Part shown: positions 44,457 through 55,479 of the stretch, one piece after another
Layout: every line of letters starts with the position of its first letter
Numbering within the stretch: position 1 is the first letter of the stretch
Assembly (NCBI GenBank): GCA_963971575.1
Contig: OZ020611.1
Location: 22,737,279-22,801,278 of the forward strand
Length of the DNA stretch: 64,000 nt
Source of the DNA: Liopterus haemorrhoidalis
Taxonomy: Eukaryota > Arthropoda > Insecta > Coleoptera > Dytiscidae
Direction: 5' to 3'
The notes under the pieces: model-generated
Seen by the model: only the letters and a program-made list of their open reading frames with translations
The model's database searches: none
What the model was told of the DNA's origin: nothing
Translations under genes and position numbers: made by a program

Positions 44457-45809
44457 CAGTGGTGCAGCCAAGGGGGGGGGCGACGGGCCTGGGCCCCTCT
44501 CAGAACCAGCAGATTACACGGCGCTGCTTGGAGAGTTGAAGATAAAATTTGTTAAACACAACAGTAGCTAATTTTTAAATTACTTCATTGTAAACAATAT
44601 TGGCATTTTTTTTTTCGTGTAAATAAACATTTTTTTAAGATTGTCTACTCTTGATAAAGTGACATAAGTATTGTTCAAGTGAAAATACATCACTTTCCAA
44701 ATATGCTCCAACGAATTATATGAAGGGGAGCGTTGATCCTTTTTCCCCCTGACACATCGACTAAAATATTCGCCCAGTCAAATGATAAAACTGTTTTAAA
44801 CAACTAATTACTCGATTCAGATAAGATAAAGTGGAAATCTGACTTCGGTATAACCTTCAGAATGTAATTTTAAAATGACACCTCAAACGTGAAATAGAGT
44901 AAAAATAGTAGAAACATAATAAAGAGAGTAGTTTTGGAGCCAATCGCGCTCGTAAAGCGGTATTTGGTTTTATTTTGTAGATAAATGTGAATACCAATAT
45001 CTTCTTAGGTATTTTTGAAATTATGATGTTTTACACACAAAAAGGACTGATATAAGTTGTATTGAACAACAGTGGCGTAAGGGGGCTTGTGTCCCTCCCC
45101 CCTCTGAAGGTCCAAGGAAATGAAAATTTAACAAATTTATCATAATCGTACAGAAAAATAACTTATGCGTTTTACAATAATAAGAAGCTATATTTTATTA
45201 TGATTAGTGTTGAAATTAACAGAAAATGCATATTTACATGTTATTTTTAGTATTTCGTAGGTATAATCAAGAAATGCTTATTCCGTCACATGAGTTTGTT
45301 CGTTCGGGACAAATTGTGGCTAAGCGGCTGATTTAGAGAACTGAACATAAGTAAGAGAAATATTGAGACTTCAAAAATATATCCCGCGAAAAATATAAAT
45401 AAATATGTATTTATCGAAGAAAAAATCAAGTGAAAGTTTTTGATACATGGATTAACAATTACATTTTTTTATCAACAAATAATGGAATTATTATTTGATA
45501 TAAACATCAATATCCAATAGCAGGGGTGTCGAACTGATTTGAGTCGCAGTCTATTTTACATACAAAATGATAAGCAGTGACGGAACTTTAAATATCCCGA
45601 AGGGTTTCTTGAAATTTTTTTTATAAACAGAAAAGGGGAAGGGAGTATATTTTACATTTTTAAATATATTTTTCCCCTAAATAAGCTCAAGTGATTTTGA
45701 TTACCGCTTCAGGGGCCACAAAAAAAATAGTTTGAGGGCCGTATGCGGCTCGCGTGCCCTCGTAATTTGATTCGGCCCTCCCCAAGACAAAATCTTGGTT
45801 GCGCCACTG
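44457..45809. mobile_element. hAT element with perfect 8-bp TSD
   Basis: CAGTGGTGCAGCCAAGG at the left and the inverse of CAGTGGCGCAACCAAG at the right, flanked by the perfect octamer AAAATAGT (44449-44456, 45810-45817). It holds further scraps: CAGTGGCGTAAGGGGG at 45070, a degenerate family-B body at 45240-45480, and CAGGGGTGTCGAACTG at 45523. No transposase frame. Confidence 0.87.
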
Positions 45810-45817
45810 AAAATAGT

Positions 45818-46592
45818 ATATAAATAGATTTGTTTGTGCCAATAAATACATTTTAAACCAAAAACTAATGGAGTACTGCTTGTTTAAAAAAGTCTCATTT
45901 CCAAATGCACGATAAAATTTTTGTATATTTTACAGAAACTGGATTTTGGGGATTACAAAAGTGGACCATATACTATTAATACATTCTCATATATTTTCTA
46001 TCTGAATAGAATTATTATTTGCTTTCTTTAGAAATTATTTTATTGGATTTCCGGACGATCTTCCGGATATAGGATGTAACCCGTTAACAATTTTATTTCT
46101 ATTTCTTCCGATTAAATAATGAATAAATGTTTTAGTTAAACATTTGTTTATCTATCGAGTTTCAAGCATAATTGAAACAAAAATTATTTATTCAATAATA
46201 ATTTAATTCTTGACACATAAAAATGAATCTGTTTGGAAGAGTTATGAGAACTAATCCATTATTGCTTCATCTTCAGAAGATGATCTTTCTAATATTTGGC
46301 GTCACATTTTCTTGAGTATTTTGAGCAAACATGTGCAAAACCATTTGATCGGTTTTGTTCATTTCGAATCATTGAAGAAATATTTTAGCAATTTTTTTCT
46401 GCCATGCATATAACACCTTTTAATATCATATTAAGTATTAAATTACACTTCATGATGATATGAACATAATATTAAAATGTATAAATTTTGAAATAGATTA
46501 CAACGACATGAAGAGGTTTTAATATTGTAAAAAAAAATTCATTAGTCCACTTCTGAAAATCGAATATGGTGTTCGTAGAACCTCTTATATAC
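45818..46592. other. AT-rich spacer, nothing recognised
   Basis: No coding frame, TIRs or tandem structure noticed. Confidence 0.45.
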
Positions 46593-47562
46593 TATAAGGA
46601 ATGCATCGATTCACGGCATCGATTCCGAGGCATCATGAACCAGGCATCACTGGCTGTTGGACACACACTACTGATGCATGTCTCGATGCAAAACATTAAC
46701 TCGACGGTAGAACACAGCTTTGTTTAGTATACAGCTCGACGTTTGTTTCATTGTCACCTGTTTAGAATAAAATATAAACATGAATAGTGATTTAGCATTG
46801 CCAGTGATAATTGCCTTAATTGGCACTTAAAAAATCAAAGAAGCCAAAAAAAAAAACTGGTGTAAAAATTGTCTTAAGGATAAAAATGTATATTCTAACA
46901 GCCGGTTGTTGAGTGAATTAAGAATAAATGAACCAAAAGATTATTACAATTATTTAAGAATGGATGACCGTCATTTTCAATACCTATTAAATAAAATTTG
47001 CCCAAGAATTGAAAAGCAAGATCCACCCTTGAGGCCGGTAGTTAGTGCAGAACAAAGATAATCTGCAACTTTGAGATTCTTGGCAACTGGCAATAGCTAT
47101 GAAGACCTGAAATTTTCTACAGCAATTTTTTAGCCAGCAATTTGAAATTACTTTTTTAGCCAGTAAATGATCAGATCATCATTTCTTAAATTTTTATTTG
47201 TATAGTTGGAACATTTATTGTTCCACAAACATTCATGTAATCGGTAATGTTGATAAACGTTTCCCAAAAATCCCTATTATCCTTATCATTCATTTTATGG
47301 TTATAATATATATATTTATAGGTTATATAAGTTTGACACTATCCCTGCTGTAGCCAAAGAAGAACTAAAATAGTAAACAAACATTGATGCAAGCCTACAC
47401 ACGTTGAAACATGCAGTCGGCATCAGTGAGGCGGCATCGCGGCTTTCCGACATTGTCATGATGCCGATGCGTGCGTCGATTCACGATATCGGTGATGCGG
47501 CATCACAGAGGTTGCCGTACACACAATGATGCTTGCATCGCGTCTCTCGTGCCTCGATTCAG
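46593..47562 (+). mobile_element. PIF/Harbinger relic with GATGC/GCATC-rich ends
   Basis: About fifteen GCATC or GATGC words crowd the two ends (46600-46700 and 47385-47560). The interior holds a decayed Harbinger-type transposase N-terminus. Exact borders and the 3-bp duplication were not resolved. The right end touches the CTCGAGAA element. Confidence 0.6.
46781..47133 (+). pseudogene. Harbinger-type transposase N-terminal relic
   Basis: From the ATG at 46781 (MNSDLALPVIIALIGT, then a stop), followed by NWCKNCLKDKNVYSNSRLLS, a block with PKDYYNYLRMDDRHFQYLL and one with RPVVSAEQR, a stop, then SATLRFLATGNSYEDLKFST. These match the layout of PIF/Harbinger proteins (L...D...Y..Y.RM....F..LL..I, then (L)..TLRFLA.G.S...L). 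At least three stops; the DDE domain is absent. Confidence 0.8.
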
Positions 47563-47645
47563 GGGTCTCGAGAATTCTCGAGAAATCTCGAGAAAAATGA
47601 TTATTAGAATATATATCTTTTTTTAATGTTTAAAATATTGTAGAT

Positions 47646-48435
47646 CAGGGGTTCTTGAACAACATTTTCTTTTGCGGACCCCATCCCAACCATAAACATT
47701 TTACGTTGTTCTTGAGACTTAATTTCTGGCTCAATAATCTCATAGGCACTATGTTATAATAAATATTGGTAAAAATGTATCGCTGGTTATTTTAATAAAT
47801 GGTCTTGCGCATTTATAGAGATGAACATTTTTATTAGCATATAGAATAAAAAACATAAAGTGAATAAAAATAGAAGTAAAACGAATTAAAAAAAGTTAAA
47901 AATTATATGTTGTCTGTAAATAATTTGCAGTTGAATAAAAATAACTAAATTTTTACTAATTATTGTTTAGTTATGTCAATAACTAGTTAAATAACAACAA
48001 ATACAGCCAACGGAGTGGCCGAGCGCATTAAGTCGTGCGGTTTTAGACTGTTAGAAACAGGCGTGACGCCTAGTCACGCCTGTTTCTCAAACCACCGGCC
48101 GCCTAGGCCGGTGGTTTGAGCCTGCTTCGTTGATGATATTATTCGGACGAGAATAATATGTTTACATTACTCCCATTTTCACAATCATTCACCCCTCATC
48201 CAGGTGTAGGAGCTCGCCCCCTGGCATTGGCGATTAGCCTCGTTGCAGAAATAAAGGCCGATGTAAAATAAATAATATAATAATAAAAACAACAAATACA
48301 AAAAGTCTTGACCATGTAGGATTTTTATTAAATAAGTTATTTGAATAAAAGCGAAAAGTTGGGGGATGTAAAGTTAATGTCAACATTGTTTCGCGGACCC
48401 CCAGGGGTCCAGGGACCACAGTTTAAGAACCGCTG
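47646..48435. mobile_element. hAT element nested in copy B
   Basis: CAGGGGTTCTTGAAC at the left and the inverse of CAGCGGTTCTTAAAC at the right; flanking octamers TTGTAGAT and TTGTAGAG match at 7 of 8. In copy A the uninterrupted target reads ATATTGTAGAGGATAAAAA, which confirms the insertion point. Internal GCGGACCCC words at both sides are typical of such hAT MITEs. Confidence 0.88.
48006..48287 (+). mobile_element. tRNA-derived SINE with 13-bp TSD and double hairpin
   Basis: Flanked by the perfect 13-bp duplication AACAACAAATACA (47993-48005, 48288-48300). The head GCCAACGGAGTGGCCGAGCG resembles a tRNA with a long variable arm (Ser/Leu type): box A TGGCCGAGCGCATTA, box B GGTTTGAGCC, and CCAACG pairing with CGTTG. 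The body runs to an (AAT)n-like tail. Residues 48054-48119 hold two consecutive perfect 14-bp-stem hairpins, both with loop GCCTA, which are not expected in the tRNA-like fold. Confidence 0.88.
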
Positions 48436-48990
48436 TTGTAGAGGATAAAAACAATTTAAAATTATAGTCAGCTTTAAAGTACTAAAGTATTCAATTAAAT
48501 AACATTAGAACAAATGGATAACGGGGCTTTAAAAATGATTACGAAAACGGCACGTAATTGCATATTAATTGAAAATACATATATATAGAGAAATATTCAA
48601 AAAATACAGAAATTAATAATAATAGTAATAATTATTTTATTTAACTTGTAGGTAATCTCTTACACAACAGTTTTAAACTGAACAAAAAATGAAATGCAAT
48701 TGATTATAATAAATAATACACTAAATTAAAATAAAATATTGTAACAATAAATGCTAATTAGCTAAATATTATAAATCGCTTGTGGGAGATAGAAGACAAA
48801 TTTTATCAAAATTAAATAATAAGCAGTGACTTACTAAACATTATATTTTTTTTAAATAGTTTTTTAAAAGCACAATGCGTTTAACGTGGCGTCGAGAAAA
48901 ATTTATATTTTTCGAAAAAAATATTTTACATTTCTCGAGAAATGAAAAATGAGAATTATAACTTTTTCTCGAGAAATTCTCGAGAAAGAA

Positions 48991-49934
48991 TAGGGGATAC
49001 GCATAAAATTTGTATTTCCTTAAAACTACATTATTTTGATATGTTAATGTTAGTTATGTCACCTAACAAAACAAAAATTACATTTTAATTAATATTATAG
49101 CCAAATTTTTGATTTAAAATATTGTAAATTTGAAATAAGCCGACCACGGAGCGAAGGTTGCCGTGTAAAAACGACTGAGTATGACGTCAAACGATAGGGG
49201 TTTCACGTCACAGATACAGCTACAACATAATCTTTACACGTGTGTATATTGTATTGTTCGAGAGTTTTGTATTTGTTTTTAAACAATTTTTCACGCATTT
49301 ATTATTAAAATGGTAGATAAAGATTTTGTTAGGGATCAGAGTGATAATTTACCCAACATTGATGCATTTATACTCATAGAATATATGAAAAATAATGAAT
49401 GCTACAGAAATCCGTGCTGTCAAAGCAGACCTGTAAGTAATTTTTATTTTATATTCTATAACTTTATGTAAACAAACGCTGCAACTCTGTAAAATGTAAA
49501 TATTTATGTAATTTAGATGTCAGAATTTTACTACATTGTTTACATGAAGTTACAAAACGTTAGAGGCATAATTGAAATACTGCAATATAAGTTATCTATT
49601 TTAATATAAAATTTAATTCGGTAAACATGTATAAATTGTTTTTAGAGAATTAAACTTTATTTTAATTAAAATCACTCTAACTTTACATAACCTATAAAAG
49701 TTATACAAACAAATAAGTTCACAACAGACTATGTACGCCGGTAAGCTAGTAGTGTCATGCATCAGTTAGAAGGGGTATGACGTCACACGTCGTTTTCGCG
49801 TGCTACATACATTTATGATTTTTTTAAGCCATCAAATTACAAAAAAAAAAAAAAATTAAGAACAGATTTTTATGTTTATATGCAACAAGAGGAATATAAT
49901 AAAAAAAAATTAAAAAAATCATGCCTATCCCCTA
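48991..49934. mobile_element. TAGGGGATA-ended element with a spliced-exon candidate
   Basis: TAGGGGATA and inverse TATCCCCTA ends. The flanks TTCTCGAGAAAGAA and TTCTCGAGAAGAA look duplicated (about 13 bp, one indel), compared with a single TTCTCGAGAAGAA in copy A. Inside, imperfectly inverted AAAACGAC...TATGACGTCA segments (about 49165 and 49775) form a second inner pair. Confidence 0.6.
49310..49432 (+). CDS. candidate first coding exon inside a mobile element
   Basis: The ATG at 49310 opens 41 codons (MVDKDFVRDQSDNLPNIDAF then ILIEYMKNNECY) that end exactly before a consensus splice donor GTAAGTAA at 49433, in phase 0. It resembles the N-terminal exon of small proteins carried by insect DNA elements, but I cannot assign a domain. 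No acceptor or second exon was recognised before 49934, so it may be a remnant. Confidence 0.4.
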
Positions 49935-49955
49935 TTCTCGAGAAGAAACACTACA

Positions 49956-50779
49956 TAGCACTGGCGCTAGGATACACCCTGTTTAATCTGAATGCAAAGG
50001 AATCGGTGTTGGAGTAGGATTCTGTATCGGATTCGACAGTTTAACCGAGATCACAGCCCTGGTTCTGACAAATGATTTTTATATTCCCTCGAGATAAAAA
50101 GTTTTGCCATGATTGGTCTAACTAGCAATAAATGATATTTTCTAGAAAGTAATATAGAGTCGAGTTGTTTTTTGGAATGAGGATGATGTGTGTATATAAG
50201 GTACATATTTATAGAGAGACGACACTTGTAAGCGCAGCGAGTTTTTGTACAGGTAATTTAATTATATAATTTATATAAATGTTTTATAAATTCACAGTTG
50301 AACTAACTGATAATTTAATCCAACTGTATATTGACGTAACTGTACCTAGTACCTAGCTCATACGCATGTATGTAAGCATTTAAATAAATAACAATCCATC
50401 TGTTATACTTTTTTTTACGCTTACAGCTACAGGTATGTATTGAATAACTTTTATTATTTCGTAGATATAATCGCCATTTTAGCTTCTTTGTTGTTCTTTC
50501 TATATATTTTCAACTTTTGATATTTGAAGCGTATCTTTTTTTTTATTAATGGAAAAATATATATCTATAAATCGATTTCTGTATTAAATACGGTGCCATT
50601 AAATTTGAAAAAATAAAAAATAATAATAATAATTTAATAGAATTAGAGCGTTGCCATTATATTGTGGGAAAATTAATATGGTAATTAAAATTAATAAAGG
50701 ATAATGTGTTGCCATTAATTTAGAATATACTATAGCTTGAGTTACACGTATACAGGGTGTTTACGATCTTCTCTTAGTT
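49956..50779. other. non-coding spacer
   Basis: AT-rich. No reliable gene or repeat signature, apart from short words typical of the surrounding repeat debris. Confidence 0.45.
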
Positions 50780-52045
50780 ATAGTTTTGTAATAAGAGATA
50801 CGAAAACCAAAAAAATCCACCACTCTCGCAGGCACTGACCTTGTTAATTCTGAAAAAATTTTAGGAAAGAAAGTATGTTAGTGCCACGTTCTGCGATCTT
50901 AGTAAGGTGTTTGATATTGTTAATCACGACATATTAATAAAAAAATTAGAGAATTACGGGATCAGAGGAACAGCTCTCAAATTTTTTAATTCTTATCTTG
51001 AGAATAGATGACAACTAGTTGAAAGTAATAAAAAACGCTCTAATTTTCTTGAAATAAAATCCAGAGTTCCTCAAGGCTCAATTTTAGGACCAATTATTTT
51101 TCTAATTTACATAAATGACCTCCCCGATGTATTAAAATATTTTAAAATTATTATGTTCGCCGATGATACTACCATTTTAAATGCCAACTTTAATACAAAC
51201 AGCAATATCAGTCTCCCAATTAGAACTGGCACAAGCAGAAAATTGGTTTGGCAATAATTCTCTTAAATTAAACTTAGAAAAAACTAAAAACTTTCAGTTT
51301 CATGCAAGCAATACCTATGAATCTGATCAAGAGATCCGTTTTTTAGGCCTTACAATAGACTCAAATTTATCGTGGAAAAATCACTGTGTGTCACTAATAA
51401 GTAAAGTTTCAAAGTCTCTCTTTGCTTTAAAGAAACTTACTCCAATAGTAACAAGAGAAGCAGCTATAGTAGCGTATCATTCCCTCATTAATAGCCAGCT
51501 TTCTTATGGCATTCTATTATGGGCCAAAGATGTTTTCATAACGCAAAAGAAAGCCATAAGAATCTTATGCAATTTAAATAACATGTCTTCCTGCAGACCT
51601 TATATTAAAACATTAAAAATATTAACTATCTCCTGTATGTATTTATACTATTGCTTAATTTATGTCAAACAACATACCTTAAATTTCATTAAAATAAATC
51701 CAGGTGATAGAATTGTTACCAGGTATGGTAACGACCTAAAAATTCCTAAGCTCAGACAAAAATCTAGCAAAAATAGTACTAGTTACTGGGGTCCGAAGCT
51801 CTTCAATAATCTTAGTGAAGAATTAAAGAGTTTAGTTTTAAACAGCTTTAAAAGAAAAATAAAAGAGATTTTAGTTAATAAAGCATATTACTCTATTAAT
51901 GAGTACATTGATGACCCCTTATCTTACGATATATTTATGTTTGTGTGGGAAAAGGTAAATGGTAATTGTTGTATAAACTAACAGCGCAAAGTATATGTAA
52001 TTATCATTGACGGAAATTAATACATTATTATTATTATTATTATGG
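50780..52045 (+). pseudogene. non-LTR retrotransposon relic (reverse transcriptase, 3' part)
   Basis: RT blocks in order: KKSTTLAGTDLVNS, then after a frameshift ATFCDLSKVFDIVNHDI, a TGA at about 51008, RVPQGSILGPIIFLIYINDL, the catalytic FADDTTILN, and after a frameshift at 51180-51215 a 266-codon open C-terminal part with RFLGLTIDSNLSWKNH and SLINSQLSYGILLW. The frame ends at 51981, followed by an (ATT)n tail at 52025-52045, the usual LINE 3' end. The endonuclease domain is missing. A different family from the one at 213-1530 (compare FADDTT with FADDMK). Confidence 0.88.
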
Positions 52046-52091
52046 GGTTTGTCAGGTCTTGACAAGCGTCCACTAATCTCAAACTTCATAA

Positions 52092-52262
52092 TAAAAAAAT
52101 TAGAAAATTACGGGATCAGAGGAACAGCTCTCTAATTTTTTAATTCTTATCTTGAGAATAGATGGCAACTAGTTGAAAGTAATAAAAAACGCTCTAATTT
52201 TCTTGAAATAAAATCCGGAGTTCCTCAAGGCTCAATTTTAGGACCAATTCTTTTTCTAATAT
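52092..52262 (+). pseudogene. second, short copy of the RT segment
   Basis: Nearly identical to 50938-51106 (KLENYGIRGTALxFFNSYLE... GVPQGSILGPILF). At the position of the TGA in the main copy this one has TGG (AGATGGCAACTAG), the expected Trp. It ends in an ATTATTATTATAATTAT tail. Either a second, shorter LINE fragment or a duplication that predates the stop mutation. Confidence 0.8.
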
Positions 52263-53146
52263 TTATTATTATTATAATTATATTAATTTTTTAAGTTTTT
52301 ATAGAGAAGCGATAAATTAATGCTGGAAAAACTTGTAGTAACCTGCGAACTGACAAATTTCATTTGTTTTTTTGTGTTACCAGATCGATTAAGTGCTGAA
52401 AATTATTATTATTATTTTTTTTTGCCAAATAATTTGCCAGAACTTTTGGAAAATATTGCATTAAATGTAAGTCAAGAAATGTGGTTTCTTTAATAATTAA
52501 CAGGATGAGTTTCAGAGATGGAGTAGATGAAGAGGTGGAGTAGTCATGGAGAAATGGAGAAATGGAGAGATGGAGTAATAAAGATGGAGATCAAACATCT
52601 CTCAAACTACTACCAATATTTGTTATTTTACTTAAAAAAAAACTGATTCAAATTTTATTGTATGAAAATCGTCTTATAAAGGCATGTTATTGACATTACA
52701 ATAATTAAATGTTTATTGTTCATCACCTTGTCAGTCTACGGCTACGGTATCCGGTATCTTCAATTAAATCAAATTTTAATATTAAAATATCAAGATATTG
52801 AATACCATACAATATTTAAATTTTAAATGTCATCTCTGTTTTCATCATATTGAAAATTGTATAAAAGAAAAGTGTAAATTTTCTATTGTTCTTTTGAAAT
52901 AAAATATAGAAATTCATAACTTTGAATATAAAATATTTGATATATCATTTACATACTTATCTGCGGAAACATAAATTATCAACAATTATTATCAATTTGA
53001 CAGCATAATAGAATGACAAATTTTAATTATACTTATAAATAAAATGTTGAATGTAATAAAAATATTTATAAGAAATTACACTAATGCTTCGCTCTACGGA
53101 AGCGATAAATTAATTGGGATAAGTCGTGAAATTATTAAAACAATTT
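52263..53146. other. AT-rich spacer
   Basis: A purine-rich imperfect GGAGTAGATGAAGAGGTGGA run lies at about 52515-52595; otherwise nothing recognised. Confidence 0.45.
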
Positions 53147-53215
53147 ATTCAATTCAAAAAGTGAAAATTTTCACACATTCAGGATTTCGTAGGTAGTTAG
53201 TAAGTGAACGAAGCT
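53147..53215 (+). repeat. terminal module repeat (one of five)
   Basis: AAAGTGAAAATTTTCACACA then TTCAGGATTTCGTAGGTAGT and TAGTAAGTGAACGAAG. Followed at 53225 by a GGGGGGCTCAGAAG scrap also seen near 17250. Confidence 0.65.
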
Positions 53216-53501
53216 AGGCCACGACTGGGGGGCTCAGAAGACAAAATTGCTTTCAAAAGGTAGGAATTGAGAAATCACCAAAACAAAAACCAAAAAAAGT
53301 CCAAAACACTTTATTTTCCAAAAGTGTTTATCTAAAAAACGAAGGTGTTTACTTTTGAAATACAAGCGATGACTAAAGCCTGGACAAAAACTAATAATTA
53401 AAATAACCTTTTTCTAGGAAATTAGTTCGTTTTTAATTTTTCATTTTTAGGAGCCTGCAAAAATATTTGTATTTTTTATTGACTTTTATAGTGTTAAGCC
53501 G

Positions 53502-54063
53502 CATTCAGAGCTGTTTAAATTAAGAGGTTGTAGACTGTGCTTTGTTAGCTGTAACTTATGTTTCTATGCATTCTTTTTAACGTTGCTCATAGAATTCATA
53601 GCGATTTAGAAATTAATACGTTACGAATAGCTCTCCATCTGTGAAATTTTAAACCTACTATTTAGCTTCGTAAAATATTTTATATGTATTATCGTTCTTA
53701 TAATTCTGTTGTCTGAGATTTTAACTACCTAATTACCTAAATTGTTCATATTTACTGCCCGTCTTTGTAATTTTGAGCAAGATTTGTTAATTATGACATT
53801 ATGTTAGGTTATGTAAAGGCATTCGATAACTACGGTGTCACCGATAGAATGCGACAGAGAATGTGTTTATATGTCTGTCTCATTAAAACATCTCACTAGC
53901 TATAAGTTTAGAAAATTATGCACAATCCACAACAAACAGCGTATTAAATTTGGAGGTCTGAACGGTTTCACGTCTTACCATATGACAAACTTTCTGATAA
54001 CAGTGAATAGTCTATAATCTACAGTGCATAAGTTATTGATTTAAGAGCTCTGAATGCGGCTCT
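53502..54063. mobile_element. TTCAGAGCT-ended MITE
   Basis: AGCCGCATTCAGAGCTGTTT and the inverse (AGAGCTCTGAATGCGGCT) define a 562-bp element. Subterminal TAGACTGTG/CTACAGTGCATAA words are also inverted. Same family as 26077-28472. The 60-codon frame inside is not supported. Confidence 0.7.
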
Positions 54064-54614
54064 AGGTTTAATTTTTCGCAATTCAAATAAATCTCTAATA
54101 CTCCATATAGTCGTCTATTGAAATATCAAGTCACAATCAATTTGAAGTGTAATACGTATCACATTACATAACTGGATAACTGTAGCTCATTAAAATTTTA
54201 TAAGATATAAGATTTAAAATATATTCAACTGACGTGCATGTTTTTTTTTTTAAATATTTTAGTCAACTGAATTTATTTGAGCGAAAATGTTTTTTAATAT
54301 TATTTGGACAAACGATTTTTTTTTCTTGTTATTAAATTGGATTTCAGATTTCTCCATTGTCAGCTACGATTATTTATATATTTATCTTTTAACCTAATCT
54401 AATCTAACCGAAAATGATGAGTATGATTTGGGAATTAGACAAGAGGGGGAAGGTGGACTGGAAAAATGACGTTTGCCAGTGAGGCCCGTCACGGCAGGAC
54501 CTAGGTAGCACTATTTGAAGGGGGGCCATGGAAGGTTTAACAATAGAGTTTGTATGTTATTTAATGAATATGATTTCCTAGTTCGACATTTCTTAATTTA
54601 GCTAATTTAACAAA
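54064..54614. other. non-coding spacer
   Basis: AT-rich, with a GC-richer patch at 54445-54535 (GGAAGGTGGACTGG, GAGGCCCGTCACGGCAGG) of unknown origin. No gene. Confidence 0.4.
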
Positions 54615-54749
54615 TTATATATATAAAAGCCCTAATTTCTGTGTATCCTCACGTAACGCTAAGCTCCTTGGTGCTAGCGGGGCTTGAGGTGTGTGCTCGG
54701 TCGCGCCCCACCAGTCAGAGTGACGTTCTCCGACAGCAGCTCACTTAGG

Positions 54750-55410
54750 CTAAGCACATAGTGAAGCAGAGAGCAAAGCAGCGATGAAAGCGAAGAGTAA
54801 AACAGCGAAAGAATGTCGCGCTTATAAAAGAGTGTCTACACATAGTGACGTGTTTAAAATCGAGCAGAAAGTTCACAAAGTTATAATGGATTTTTTACCA
54901 ACAGAAAACACTTCCCTGAAAATTTGGTATTTACTAAAAAATAAAAATAAACACACTAGAAGGTGCAATGTTCACAGAATAAATAACATATACATGGTGA
55001 ATTTCATCATTTCTCTATGCAACTCCGCGAACATCCAGAAAAGTATCATTCTTATTTGCGCATGAGTATTTCAACATTTGATTATATTTTGGAAAAAATT
55101 CAACATAAATTGGTAAAAAATGGACAAATTTCAATCGGAACCTACTATTAAATACCTCTTATAAATGAGAACTACTTGTAAATGCCTCAATATCCATTTT
55201 AAACAACTATTTTAGCAACGATGATAGCAGAGAAATCAAAATTGTTTGAACGCGTCGCTTTGCTCGACTATAACAACGATATAACCTCGCTGCAGTACGC
55301 TCCACTATGCGAGTGTTAACAGGAATTCATTTATTTAATTTCGCCGCTTTGCTCTCCGCTTTCATCGCTGCTTCGCTCTCTGCTTCACTATGTGTTTAGG
55401 CTTAGCAAGA
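54750..55410 (+). mobile_element. PIF/Harbinger derivative with AGCGAAGC-rich inverted ends
   Basis: Left CACATAGTGAAGCAGAGAGC then AAAGCAGCGATGAAAGCG is the inverse of the right end (CGCTTTCATCGCTGCTTCGC then TCTCTGCTTCACTATGTG). Between them a frame at about 55001-55150 encodes EFHHFSMQLREHPEKYHSYL then RMSISTFDYILEKIQHKL, the conserved PIF/Harbinger N-terminal motif, ending in TAA. The 93-codon frame at 54784-55065 runs in another phase, so the protein is frameshifted. Exact borders not resolved. Confidence 0.7.
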
Positions 55411-55479
55411 ATATAGCTCTTAGCTCTCCAGTTAGTATATACCTTGGCTTAATTAAAGAATGTTGTGTCAATTAACGTT

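Larger units (their letters stand above)
47565..49955. mobile_element. CTCGAGAA-ended element, copy B, with nested insertions
   Basis: Starts GGTCTCGAGAATTCTCGAGA and ends CTCGAGAAGAAACACTAC. Its own sequence follows copy A (18870-19505) base by base in long stretches but is broken by a hAT (47646-48435), which itself contains a SINE, and by a TAGGGGATA-ended element (48991-49934). Confidence 0.75.

Noticed and set aside
45070..45809. Possible inner hAT starting CAGTGGCGTAAG at 45070 and sharing the end at 45809.
   Set aside because: Its left flank TTGAACAA does not match AAAATAGT, while the start at 44457 gives a perfect duplication.
53835..54017. 60-codon frame starting MSPIECDRECVYM.
   Set aside because: Lies inside the TTCAGAGCT-ended MITE; no homologous frame in the related element at 26077.
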